A DNA stretch of 64,000 nt from Roseiarcus sp963820095 (GCA_963820095.1 CAWFZA010000021.1:186001-250000); one strand, 5' to 3'; counted from the first letter of the stretch, positions 1 to 9,900 are shown. The notes: a model not told the origin generated them from the letters alone. Program-made: numbers and translations.

Positions 1-2
1 GC

Positions 3-1551
3 GTCGTCGGCTATCTCGTCGGCCTGATCGCGCTCAGGCGCACCGGCATCTATTTCGCCATGATCACGGTGGCGATCGCGGAGGTGTTCTTTTTCGTCGA
101 GTTCAATCCATTGTCCGCATTCACCGGCGGAGAGAACGGCTTGCCAGGGGTGCCGACGCCGAGCTTCGATCTTGGCTTTGTGAAGCTGCGCTTCGACACC
201 GACCTGTCGATGTATGCTTTCCTGGCGTTCTGGTATTTCATCGGCCTCGTGATTGCGCTGCGGATCGTCCGGTCCCCCGTGGGAGCGATCTTGACGCGCG
301 CTGCGCGACAACCCGCTGCGCGCGTCGGCCCTCGGTCACAACATCCATGGCTACAAGCTGACCGCCTTCGTGGTCGCCGCCGCCTATGCCGGCTTCGCCG
401 GCGGCCTCCTCGCCATCATGCAAGGCTTCATGCCGCCGGACGCGTTCATGTTCGACACGTCCGGCCAGCTCGTCATGCAGACTGCAATCGGCGGCGCGGG
501 CACGCTGTTCGGACCGTTGGTCGGGGCCACCGTGTGGCTCTATCTGAGCGACTTCTTCCAGAACACGCTGCATCTCGGCGCGACCTGGAGGCTGGTGCTC
601 GGCATCGTCTTCGTGCTTCTCGTCTGCTTCCTGAGGCGCGGGATCGTCGGCGCGATCATCGACCTCTACGAGCTGGCGGCGGGCCGTCGGAAGCGAACGG
701 AACCGGCCGAGAGCAGAGTCGAACCGGTCGCATCGCCCGTTCTCGCAACAATCCCGATCGCCGATCGCCGCCGGGCCGAACGCAAGGGCGGCGCCATTCT
801 CGAGGCGACGGGTCTCACCAAGCGCTACGGCGGCCTCGTGGCCAACAGCGACATCGATTTCACCGTCAATCATGGGGAGATGCGAGGCATTATCGGGCCG
901 AATGGGGCCGGCAAGAGCACCTTTTTCAAGATGCTGACCTGCGAAACGCCGCCGACGTCGGGCAGGATCGTGTTCGAAGGCCGCGATATCACGGGCATGA
1001 GCGTGAGCGATGTGTGCCAGCTCGGGCTAACCAAGAGCTATCAGATCAATCAGCTTTTCGACCGCCTGACCGTCAGGCAGAACTTGAGGATCGCCGCGCT
1101 TGGCCGGATTCGCGGCAAGTTCAGGCTCGATCTGTTCCGCAGCCTCCACAGCGTTCCCGGACTGGACGACGATGTCGACCAGACGCTGGCGCTCGTCAAT
1201 CTGACCGAACGGCCGGACACGCCGGTGTCGGAGCTCGCCTATGGCGAGAAGCGGCGGCTTGAAATCGGGCTCGCGCTTGCGACCGAACCCAGCCTGCTCC
1301 TGCTCGACGAGCCTCTCGCGGGCATGAGTCCGAAAGAGCGGGTCGAAACGGTCGCCTTGCTCAAATCGATCGCGCGCGGGCGCACGATGATCATCATCGA
1401 TCATGACATGGACTCGCTGTTCGAGCTGGTTGAACGGGTCACCGTGCTGCAGGAAGGGCGGGTGCTGGTGGAGGGCACGCCGGAAGAGATCAAGATCAAT
1501 CCGAAGGTGCAGGAGGCCTATCTCGGCGGCGTTCACGGAGAAGCGGCGTGA
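3..1551 (+). CDS. livM-livG: Branched-chain amino acid ABC transporter, LivM permease fused to LivG ATPase (5' partial, frameshifted)
   Basis: The gene enters the window from the left. Bases 3 to about 690 encode hydrophobic LivM-type permease segments. After a charged linker at about 690-790, an ABC ATPase follows in the same frame, with Walker A GPNGAGKS at 895-918, the LivG-type degenerate signature AYGEKRRLE near 1240 and Walker B LLLLDEPLAG near 1300. This would move branched-chain amino acids or a related substrate (urea, amides) across the inner membrane. Near 285-300 the permease frame shifts by one base: the stretch before it reads SPVGAILT and the stretch after it reads LRDNPLRASALGHN, which join correctly only after removing one base. 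No stop codon separates permease and ATPase, so they appear to be one polypeptide. The substrate is not readable from the sequence. Confidence 0.85.
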
Positions 1552-2246
1552 GCCTGCTCGAAGTCGACGGGCTCAACGCCTATTACGGCGACAGCCACAT
1601 CCTGTTCGACGTCTCGCTCAAGGTCGAGAAGCACGAGACGGTGGCGCTTGTCGGCCGGAACGGCGCGGGCAAGAGCACGACCCTCAAGAGCCTGATGGGC
1701 GTCGTCGCCAGGCGCAATGGCAGCATCAGGCTCGACGGCGTCGAGCTCGTCGCTCAGAAGGCGCACCGCATCGCGCGTCTGGGCATGCAGCTCGTGCACG
1801 AGGATCGGCGCATCTTCGGCAGCCTCAACGTGGAGGAGAACATCGTCCTCGCCGGGCTCACCGCCAAGACCAAATGGCCGCTCGAGCGCGTTTACGCCAT
1901 GTTCCCTCGCCTGAAGCAGCGCCGCGCCAGCCGTGGCACGGACCTTTCCGGAGGCGAGCAGCAGATGCTGGCGATCGCGCGCGCGCTCGTGCGCGATCCG
2001 AAGATCATCCTGCTTGACGAGCCGTTCGAGGGACTTGCTCCGATCATCGTCCAGGATCTGGTGCGGACGTGCCGCGAACTGGCGCGAAGCGGGCAGACCA
2101 TCGTGGTGGTCGAGCAGAATCTGGCGGCGACGCTGGCGCTGGCGGAGCGCGTCTACATCCTCAACAACGGCCATATCGTCCACGAGGGACCGGCGGCCGA
2201 GATCAAGGCGCAGCCCGACCTCCTGCAGCGCTACCTGGGCGTGTAG
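1548..2246 (+). CDS. livF: Branched-chain amino acid ABC transporter ATP-binding protein LivF
   Basis: A 232-residue ABC ATPase of normal LivF length. It has Walker A GRNGAGKST, signature LSGGEQQM and Walker B IILLDEPFEGLAP; the EGLAP ending is typical of LivF. It would pair with the upstream LivG domain to power the same importer on the cytoplasmic face. The GTG start at 1548 overlaps the TGA of the upstream gene, which indicates translational coupling. About 160 bases without a gene follow, holding the phased promoter array of the next gene. Confidence 0.93.
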   Translation: MSLLEVDGLNAYYGDSHILFDVSLKVEKHETVALVGRNGAGKSTTLKSLMGVVARRNGSIRLDGVELVAQKAHRIARLGMQLVHEDRRIFGSLNVEENIVLAGLTAKTKWPLERVYAMFPRLKQRRASRGTDLSGGEQQMLAIARALVRDPKIILLDEPFEGLAPIIVQDLVRTCRELARSGQTIVVVEQNLAATLALAERVYILNNGHIVHEGPAAEIKAQPDLLQRYLGV

Positions 2247-2278
2247 CGCGACGCGACAAACGCCAGCCCAAGCGCGCC

Positions 2279-2333
2279 TAAACGCTCGTAAACCGCTCGT
2301 AAGCGTTAGTAAAAATGCTAGCGTTTACTAGCG
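2279..2333 (+). promoter_or_regulatory. Phased TAAACG decamer array 1, upstream of the epimerase gene
   Basis: Direct units begin at 2279 (TAAACGCTCG), 2289 (TAAACCGCTCG), 2300 (TAAGCGTTAG) and 2310 (TAAAAATGCT). The spacing is 10, 11 and 10 bp, so they lie on one face of the helix. An inverted TTTACT follows at 2324-2329. The array ends 77 bp before the ATG at 2410. Its last 24 bases share most positions with the end of array 2 (3523-3590). It looks like a cooperative operator, but no cognate regulator is identifiable here. Confidence 0.6.
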
Positions 2334-2409
2334 CGGTCGCCTTGGGCAGCCGGGCCCCTGCCCGCCGACAATCGCCTTCGACGAACCCAACCGGAGCGGA
2401 AAGACTTAG

Positions 2410-3388
2410 ATGAAGCTTCTGATCACCGGCGCGACCGGAAAGGTGGGATCGAACCTCATCCGGCGGCTGAGCCTGTCGCCTCGGCCTGATCTCACCATCC
2501 GCGCGCTCTGCCACAATCGCACGCTCCCGACGGCGCCGGGGCTCGAGGTGGTGAAAGGCACGATTTCCGACCGCGACGAGCGTCGAGCGCGCGATGGACG
2601 GCGTGAGCCATGTCGTGCATCTCGCGACCTGCAAGGAGATTCCCGAACTCGTCATGGACGTGACGGTCAAGGGCCTGTTCTGGCTGACCGAGGCGTTCCG
2701 CGCCAGTCGAACCGCGAAGCAGTTCATCCTGATCGGCGGCGACGCCAGCGTCGGCCATTTCTTCTACGACCATGGGGGCCCGGTGACCGAGGCGACGCCG
2801 CACCGGGCCTATCCGGGCTGCTATGCGCTGTCGAAAGTGCTGGAGGAGACGCTGCTTCAGCAGACGCATATCCAGTACGGGCTCAATGTCACATGCCTGC
2901 GCGCGCCCTGGATCATGGAGAAGGACGACTTTCGCTATTCGCTGTCGTTCGGCGATGACGTGTTCGGCGGCCCGGACTGGAAGACGCTCGTAGCCCCGGA
3001 GGTCGCCGAGCGCTGCCGCAAAGAGGGGACCATTCCCCTGCTGCGCGACGCGCACGGGCGCCCGCTCAAGCGCAACTTCGTCCATGTCGACGACCTCGTC
3101 GACGCGATCCTCGCCGCGCTCGACAATCCGGCGACGAAGGGCAAGCTCTACAACATCGCGATGGACGAGCCCGTCGACTATGCCGCCGTCGCCGCTCATC
3201 TCAAGGCGACGCGAGGCCTGGGGTCGATCGACATCCCGAGCGCCTATCATTCCAATTGGCTCGACAATACGCGCGCCAAGCTCGACCTCGACTGGCGCCC
3301 GCGCATCGATCTCGCCAAGCTCATCGACGCCGCCTGGACCTATCAGCGCGCCCCCGACGATCCACGGAAGGTCTGGTATCCGGGCTGA
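2410..3388 (+). CDS. NAD-dependent epimerase/dehydratase (extended SDR), frameshifted
   Basis: The start shows the Rossmann motif TGATGKVG at residues 6-13, typical of the extended SDR family that includes sugar epimerases and NmrA-like NAD(P)H binders. The ORF beginning at 2410 shifts near 2578-2580: the first part ends ...GTISDRD and the correct continuation (V)ERAMDGVSHVVHLAT runs in the next frame to a stop at 3388. Removing one base gives a protein of about 325 residues, normal for the family. A later YALSK segment fits the SDR Tyr-x3-Lys pair, and RNFVHVDDLVDAI is the usual C-terminal signature. It may be a real lesion or a sequencing error. A degraded duplicate of its 3' third lies about 0.6 kb downstream. 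The substrate is not known. Confidence 0.8.
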
Positions 3389-3522
3389 GGGGCGGCGCCG
3401 CCCGAAAGGATGGGCCGGCTGGTGGCGCGTCGCTCTTTTTCCAGCGGGATGGAGGCGGGCGCAGCCGAGAAGGGCGCAGCTGGCGCTGGCCCATCGCCGA
3501 AGCCGATGGGAAACACCGCCAA

Positions 3523-3590
3523 TAAGCGTCATTAAACGCTCTTAAACGATAATAAACGTCAGTAAATTTGCTTCCTTTTACTGCCGTTTA
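3523..3590 (+). promoter_or_regulatory. Phased TAAACG decamer array 2, upstream of the decayed epimerase copy
   Basis: Five direct units begin exactly 10 bp apart at 3523, 3533, 3543, 3553 and 3563 (TAAGCGTCAT, TAAACGCTCT, TAAACGATAA, TAAACGTCAG, TAAATTTGCT). TTTACT and CGTTTA follow as inverted partners. The final 24 bases match array 1 at most positions. It lies in the 3389-3737 gap, which otherwise holds only A+T-rich sequence with no convincing gene. The spacing differs from the CtrA box (TTAA-N7-TTAA): here TTAA motifs at 3532 and 3542 are separated by 6 bases. Confidence 0.6.
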
Positions 3591-3979
3591 TTTCTTCGAA
3601 TTCGGGACTTTTCAACGGGTTACGGCCGATTGAAATATAAAAATGTCCCCGCCTCTCATATCGCCGTTCAACATACGACATACGGCCATTCCTCGCTTTC
3701 AATCCTTCGCAAAAGGCCCTCGAATTCGGTTTTTTGAGTGGGAAAAGGTATAACATGGATTCAGGTTTTATGGAAGCAGTTGCGAGTCTTTCTGCTTAAC
3801 GGCGTTGCGCCTCGACTCTGCCGCGGGCCATGCGCCCGCGACAGGGCGCAACATTTGGAAAACTCCGCCGTGCCAAAGGGCCGAGGGCTCAGCCTGCCGG
3901 TCGGCCTCGGCGAGAGGCGAGGCGTGACCGACAGCGAGACCATCCGGACTATCGTGCGATCGACCTATGCGGCGAAGGC

Positions 3980-4324
3980 AAGGGACCTTCCCCTGTTGCG
4001 CGACGCGAACGGGCGCCCGCTCAAGCGCAACTTCGTCCATGTCGACGATCTCGTCGACGCGATCCTGGCCGCGCTCGACAATCCGGCGACCAAGGGCAAG
4101 CTCTACCAACATCGCAATGGACGAGCCCGTCGACTACGGCCGCCGTCGCCGCCCATCTCAAGGCGACGCAGGGCCTGGACTCGATCGACATCCCCAGCGC
4201 CTATCATTCCAACTGGCTCGACAACACGCGCGCCAAGCTCGACCTCAACTGGCGCCCGCGCTATCGATTTAGCCAAGCTCATCGACGCCGCCTGGACTTT
4301 TCAGCGCGCCCCCGACGATCCGCG
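3980..4324 (+). pseudogene. Decayed partial duplicate of the upstream epimerase gene
   Basis: This stretch is nearly identical in bases to about 3025-3370 of the epimerase gene and encodes the same RNFVHVDDLVDAI and SAYHSNWLDNTRAKLD segments. It lacks the Rossmann N-terminus. It carries at least three single-base shifts relative to the parent: an extra C near 4107, an extra base near 4138 and an extra base near 4262. The upstream sequence 3924-3979 is unrelated to the parent and reads VTDSETIRTIVRSTYAAKAR, which could be the start of another broken gene. It cannot make a functional epimerase. Together with array 2 it looks like a duplicated promoter-plus-gene locus in decay. Confidence 0.8.
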
Positions 4325-4394
4325 CAACGCGACGGGGAAAACGTGACCGAGGCTCAGTTTGCGCCGCGTGGCGGGCCGCCAAAGCCGCCAGCGG

Positions 4395-4418
4395 CGACGG
4401 CGCCAGCAGGCGCCGTCG
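4395..4418 (+). terminator. 10-bp perfect hairpin after the decayed epimerase copy
   Basis: CGACGGCGCC at 4395-4404 pairs perfectly with GGCGCCGTCG at 4409-4418 around an AGCA loop. There is no clear U-run after it, so intrinsic termination is only a possibility. Confidence 0.35.
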
Positions 4419-4531
4419 ATCGGCTGGCCAATCGCCTGCGGGAACCTCACGGGAACCTGATGGCCGAGTTCTCCTCCGCGTCGACCCCGCGCTCGTGCGG
4501 CGGCCGGTCTCCCCACCGTTGGAAAGCGGCC

Positions 4532-4714
4532 ATGCGGTTTCCCGTCATTCTTGCGGTCGCAGCGTTCGCGCTTGCCGGCTGCAACGCCAATCAGGCTGTC
4601 AATCCCTCATCGCAGCCGCCCTCCCAGGTCTTCGCCGGCCATTATGAGGACACCAACCCTTACAATCCCATCAGCTACGCGCAGAACAACACCGGACGCG
4701 GCGGCGGCCGCTGA
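4532..4714 (+). CDS. Small lipoprotein with C-terminal NPYNPISYAQNN motif (copy 1)
   Basis: A 60-residue protein that I do not recognise. It starts MRFPVILAVAAFALAGC, a short hydrophobic signal ending in the lipobox LAGC, so the mature protein would begin at a lipid-modified Cys and sit in the envelope. The mature part is short, polar and rich in Asn, Pro and Gly, and ends NPYNPISYAQNN followed by Gly/Arg. A related gene lies immediately downstream (4771-4937) and shares GCNANQA and the NPYNP-SYAQNN ending, so this is a tandem duplicate pair. The ATG at 4532 was chosen because it starts the signal peptide. Confidence 0.6.
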   Translation: MRFPVILAVAAFALAGCNANQAVNPSSQPPSQVFAGHYEDTNPYNPISYAQNNTGRGGGR

Positions 4715-4770
4715 AAGCCGGTCGCGAAGGCCGACGGCGCCGTCTGTCATTGAACTGGAGGTCACGCGAA

Positions 4771-4937
4771 ATGCGGATCCCGATCGTTCTCATTCTGTGG
4801 CGCTCGCGCTCGCCGGCTGCAACGCCAATCAGGCGATCAATCCCTCCGGACAGGCGAACCTCTGCGCGAACGATCCCACCTGCAATCCCTACAATCCCTC
4901 AAGCTACGCCCAGAACAACGTCGGCATCGGCCGCTAA
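4771..4937 (+). pseudogene. Small lipoprotein, copy 2, frameshifted inside the signal peptide
   Basis: The N-terminus MRIPIVLIL from the ATG at 4771 is in one frame. The continuation VALALAGCNANQAINPSG...NPYNPSSYAQNNVGIGR is in the next frame and ends at 4937. One base near 4795 restores a lipoprotein of about 55 residues, matching copy 1 in lipobox LAGC and in the C-terminal motif. The mature part gains a CANDPTC insert with two Cys that copy 1 lacks. It may be a real lesion or a sequence error; the close match to copy 1 shows what the intact gene would be. Confidence 0.6.
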
Positions 4938-5150
4938 AAGCCGGTCCATCGCGATGGACGAGGCTGTCCGGCGACCAGGGATCCGTTTGGCGCAAGCCCC
5001 AAAGCCGAGACGCCATGTTAACTACGACTATATTCAGGTTTTCATTGTCCTTCTTCCGTATGGTAAGCGTACGATTGGAGTGAGTTCGAGAGACTAAACG
5101 CGACGACTGGTGTATGTTGGTCCTTCTCATGCTCAAGGGGACGGGAAATC

Positions 5151-5423
5151 ATGTCGGCCACGGCAACAAAAGAAAACAGGCTCAAAAGACCCGATCTCTC
5201 AAGCGCCGGGGCGTCGCTTCAAGAGTTTGTTTCCAAGGAACTGACTTGGGTCCGGCGAGTGGCAAAGATAGGAGATTTTTTTCGGCTTAGCGGAGGAACG
5301 GAGAAACAACATACTTCGCTTTCAGCAAAACGCAGCTCCACGGCGGCCCCGAAAAAGCATGCTTCGGCCTCTGGAAAGCGCACTGTTATCTCAGCCTCAA
5401 AGAAGAAGGCGAAGAGAAAATAG
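5151..5423 (+). CDS. Hypothetical 90-residue basic protein with Lys/Ser/Ala-rich tail
   Basis: I do not recognise a family. The first half contains a possible short helical segment (LQEFVSKELTWVRRVAKI). The second half is rich in Lys, Ser, Thr and Ala and ends KKKAKRK, resembling the disordered basic tails of DNA- or RNA-binding proteins. The ATG is preceded by a G-rich AGGGGACGGG stretch that could act as a ribosome binding site. The codons are A+T-richer than in flanking genes, shared with the dGTPase-type gene that follows 21 bases later, so the two may be co-transcribed and foreign. Confidence 0.45.
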   Translation: MSATATKENRLKRPDLSSAGASLQEFVSKELTWVRRVAKIGDFFRLSGGTEKQHTSLSAKRSSTAAPKKHASASGKRTVISASKKKAKRK

Positions 5424-5444
5424 TATCGAGCAAACAGAGGCAAC

Positions 5445-6909
5445 GTGACGAGGCTGTACACGAACTCGGACGCCGATCGCGTGATCGGTGCCCCAGATGA
5501 TCATGCTGCTGAGCCTTTTAGATCTCCATGGCGACGCGACACGCCCGCCTGATACACTCTGCCAGTTTTCGACGACTTCAAGGTAAGACGCAAGTATTTC
5601 CTGGTCACGAATCCGACTTCTCCGCAATCGATTGACGCATTCGTTGGAGGTTGCACAGATTGCTAAATCGATCGCGATTCGTTTAAACGCTACTTCTTCA
5701 GTTTTTCGCCCAAAGACGATGAAAATCGAGCCAGAAATCGCCGAGTTTGCTGGCTTGGCACACGATCTCGGCCACCCACCATTCGGACATAACGGCGAAG
5801 AGGCGCTGGACGAGTGTATGCGAGACTATGGTGGTTTTGAGGGAAACGCTCAAAGCCTTAGGATCGTAAGTCGTCTTGAAAAGAAGGCTTACCGAGAAGG
5901 TGCTGACCAGTTCGGAAAAGACGGGAGCGACATGCGCTGTGGTCTAGATCTGACCTACCGATGCTTAGCTTCCTTGTTAAAATACGACAAGCCAATACCT
6001 GTCCGGCACGAGGACCGCGAAATTACAGGAGTGATGAAAGGATATTATTTAGAAGATCATGATCTAGTACATTGTATAAAGGAAAAAGTCCTTGGCGTAG
6101 TCGACGGCAGCGTGGAATTTAAAACAATAGAATGTTCGATAATGGACATTGCTGACGACATTGCGTACTCGACTTATGATTTAGAAGACATATTCAAAGC
6201 AGGGTTTCTGACCCCATTGGGCTTGTTAGCTCTTGACGATGATATTTACAATTCGGTATCAGACACTATCAAGAAGCGTATCACAAAGCAATACCCAGAC
6301 TATATATGGCTCGTCGACGAAATCAACTCAGATACAATTCGCAATATAATTGGCAATATTCTAGCAGACATGTTGTTCAGGCCTGATAAACAAACAGAGA
6401 AGTTGGTACGAGATCGCGATATATCTATCGAGGTAAAGAAATTTTTGATTAGTGCTGAGGTACAAGCTCTGTCCAGAAAATTAGCTGGCGACGGTCATCA
6501 TAGGATGAGGTTCACTTCGCAACTCGTCCAGCAATTCATCGAAGGAATTGAAGTTAAACAACACAACAATTACCCGCAACTTCATAAAGTAAGACTTGAA
6601 TTCAGGACTTTTTTGAACGTCGAGGTGCTTAAGAATATTACCTTTTATGCAATAATAGGCTCACCTGGACTTCAGGTACTAGAATATCGCGGCAAAGATA
6701 TCGTAAAAAAAATATTCAAAGCTCTCGCCAAGAACGGCGGGACGCGCCTGCTTCCGGACGACTTTCAAGCGATTTGCAAGGGCGCGTCTCAATTAGTCAA
6801 AATGCGCGCTATATGCGATTTCATAGCGGGCATGACCGACCGTTACGCTTTCGAGTTTTACGGCCGGTTATATGGGACAACCCATCTTACGGTGCATAAG
6901 CCGATTTGA
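5445..6909 (+). CDS. dgt: dGTP triphosphohydrolase-type HD-domain protein (two frameshifts near the 5' end)
   Basis: dGTPases hydrolyse dGTP to deoxyguanosine and triphosphate; members act in dNTP pool control and in some cases phage defence. The HD metal site is visible: THSLEV at the start of the longest frame, AHDLGHPPFGHNGE, and the later Asp in SIMDIADDIAYSTYD. The true N-terminus is upstream: from GTG 5445 the sequence reads VTRLYTNSDADRV...SPWRRD, then after 5540 continues in the next frame as ARLIHSASFRRLQGKTQ and VFPGHESDF, then shifts again near 5621 into FRNRLTHSLEV. Restoring one T at each place gives about 488 residues, close to family length. It is clearly A+T-richer than its neighbours. 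It is convergent with nrdJ. Confidence 0.82.
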
Positions 6910-6941
6910 GTTTTTGATAGCGTTCGAGACTTTTACACCAG

Positions 6942-6955
6942 AGCATTTAAATGCT
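6942..6955. repeat. 14-bp perfect palindrome between the dgt-type gene and nrdJ
   Basis: AGCATTTAAATGCT is fully self-complementary and abuts the nrdJ stop codon. It has no loop, so it resembles a protein-binding palindrome more than a terminator. It lies in the 46-bp gap between two converging genes. Confidence 0.4.
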
Positions 6956-9900
6956 TCAACTGCACCCCGTCGTCCCGCCGCAAGTGTCGCACTTCAGGCA
7001 CGTGCCGTTGCGGACCATGGTGAAATTGCCGCATTCGGGGCAGGCTTCGCCGACATAGCCTTTCATCCGCGCTTCGGCGCGCTTCTCGGCGACCGTTTCG
7101 GCTTGCGGCGCGAGGCTCGACCCCACGGCGGGCGCGGCGCGCTCGGCCAGTTCGCCTTTCAGCGCGGTCGCGCCCTGGACGATGCCCGCCATGCGCGCCT
7201 GATCCGCTCGTGACCTGAACGGCGGCGTCCCCTGCCCCGCTCCGGACCAGCATCAGCTTCTCGCCGGGCCGCGAGCGCAGGAGGCCCTTCGACACGACGG
7301 AGGCCATAGGAGCGGCGGCGGGAGCGCTAAACCCGTCGCCTAAGCCCGGCGCCTTGTCCTCGTTGACCCCGCCGCCGAGCACCGTCGAGCCGATGTCCTC
7401 GGGCGCGATATGGGCCAGATCGTTGCGGCCGAGATAGGAGATGGCGAGCTCGCGGAAGACATAGTCGAGGATCGAGGTCGCGTTCTTGATCGCGTCATTG
7501 CCCTGGACGAGCCCGGCCGGCTCGAAGCGGGTGAAGGTGAAGGCCTCGACATATTCCTCGAGCGGCACGCCATATTGGAGGCCGAGCGAGATGGCGATGG
7601 CGAAATTGTTCATCAGCTCCGGAAGGCGGCGCCTTCCTTGTGCATGTCGATGAAGATCTCGCCGAGGCGCCCGTCCTGATATTCGCCGGTGCGCAGATAG
7701 ACCTTGTGGCCGCCGACGACGGCCTTCTGCGTATAGCCCTTGCGGCGGTCGGGCAGCCGCTCGCGCTCGCGGGTGCGCTCGACCCGCTCGATGACGCGCT
7801 CGACGATCTTCTCCGCCACCGCCGCGGCGCGGGCCGGGGCGCTGAGCTGCACCAGCGTCTCGACCGCCTCGTCGTCCTCCTCGTCGCTCTCGATCGAGCT
7901 GCGCGTTGAGCGGCTGCGACAGTTTCGAGCCGTCGCGATAGAGCGCGTTGGCCTTCAGGCCGAGGCGCCAGGAGAGCATGTAGGCGTCCTTGCAGTCCTC
8001 GACCGTGGCGTCGTTGGGCATGTTGATCGTCTTCGAGATCGCGCCGGTGATGAACGGCTGCGCCGCCGCCATCATGCGGATGTGGCTCTCGACCGAGAGA
8101 TAGCGCTTGCCCGTGCGCCCGCACGGATTGGCGCAGTCGAACACGGCATAGATGCTCGGGCTTGAGATGCGGCGCGCCTTCGAGCGTCATCGCGCCGCAG
8201 GCGAAGCTGTTGGCGGCCTCGATCTCGGCCTGCGTGAAGCCGAGCGCGGCCAGCAGGTCGAAGCCCGGCGCCTCGTAGCGATCGGCCGGGATCTTCAGGC
8301 CTCGTCGAGAGCGTCTCGGGCCCAAGCGTCCATTTGTTGAAGACGAAGCGGATGTCGAAGGCGCCGCTGAGCGCCGCCTCGACCTTGTCGATCGCTTCCT
8401 GCGGCAGGCCCTTGGCCTTGAGCGCCGCATGGTTGACGCCCGGCGCATGGGCGAGCGTCGCGCGGCCGACCGCATAGGCGACGATGTCGGCGATCTGCTT
8501 CTCGTCATAGCCGAGCGTGCGCAAGGCCTCGGGCACGGCGCGGTTGATGATCTTGAAATAGCCGCCGCCGGCGAGCTTCTTGAACTTGACCAGCGCGAAG
8601 TCGGGCTCGATGCCGGTCGTGTCGCAATCCATGACGAGGCCGATCGTGCCGGTCGGCGCGATCACCGAGACCTGCGCGTTGCGATAGCCGTGCTTTTCGC
8701 CGAGCGTGAGCGCATCGCGCCACGAGGCGCGCGCGGCTTCGCTCAAGTCCGCCCAAGCCGGGCCGGCGTTGGCGAGCTCCTTGTGGTCGAGCGGAGTCGG
8801 GGCGACGGAGAGCGTCTCGTAGCCCGCGGCCTCGCCGTCGGCGGCGCGCTTGTGGTTGCGGATCACGCGCAGCATCGCCTGCGCGTTCGCCTTGTGGCCC
8901 GGGAAAGGGCCGCTCTTGGCGGCGATCTCGGCCGAGGTCGCATAGGCGCGGCCGGTGAGGATCGAGGAGAGCGCGGCGCAGATCGCCCGGCCGTGGTCGC
9001 TGTCATACGGAATGCCCGACGACATGAGCAGGCCGCCGATATTGGCGTAGCCGAGGCCGAGCGTGCGGTAGTCGTAGGAGAGGCGCGCGATCTCCTTCGA
9101 GGGGAATTGCGCCATCGCGACCGAGATCTCGAGCGTCAGCGTCCAGAGGCGGATCGCGTGCTCGTAGCCCTCGACGTCGAACGACTTGGTGGTCGTGTCG
9201 CGGAACTGCAGCAGGTTGAGCGACGCGAGATTGCAGGCCGTGTCGTCGAGGAACATGTACTCGGAGCACGGATTAGACGCGCGGATCGGCCCCGAACTCG
9301 GGCAGGTGTGCCAGTCGTTGATGGTGGTGTGGTATTGCAGGCCGGGATCTGCGGACGCCCAAGCGGCGTAACCGATCTTCTCCCACAAGTCGCGGGCCTT
9401 GAGGGTCTTCGGCGACCTTGCCATCGAGGCGGCGGGTGAGGTTCCATTCGCCGTCGGTCTCGACCGCATGCAGGAATTCGTCGGTCACGCGCACCGAGTT
9501 GTTCGAGTTCTGGCCCGAGACGGTGAGATAGGCCTCCGACTCCCAGTCGGTGTCGTATTCCTCGAACTCGATCTTGGTATAGCCCTGGCGGGCGTATTGG
9601 ATGACCTGCTTGATCAAGCCGTCCGGCACTTCGTCGCGGCGCGCGGCCTTCACCTCGCGCTTAAGCACGGGGTTCTTCTCGATCGTGAAGCAATCGTCGC
9701 CCGAGCCCTCGCAATTGAGGCAGGCTTTCATAATCGCCTTCAGATGGCGCTTCACGATCTTCGACCCGGCCGCGAGCGCCGCGACCTTGCGCTCCTCCTT
9801 CACCTTCCAGTCGATGAACGATTCGATATCGGGATGATCGGCGTCGACGACCACCATCTTCGCGGCGCGACGCGTGGTGCCGCCCGACTTGATCGCGCCC

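Noticed and set aside
3523..3590. CtrA binding sites
   Set aside because: TTAA motifs are spaced 6 bases apart rather than 7, and the repeats extend for five units.
5632..6909. Complete known phage-defence system built on the dGTPase
   Set aside because: No recognised partner gene (for example nuclease, toxin or sensor) is present; the link to defence rests on the enzyme type alone.
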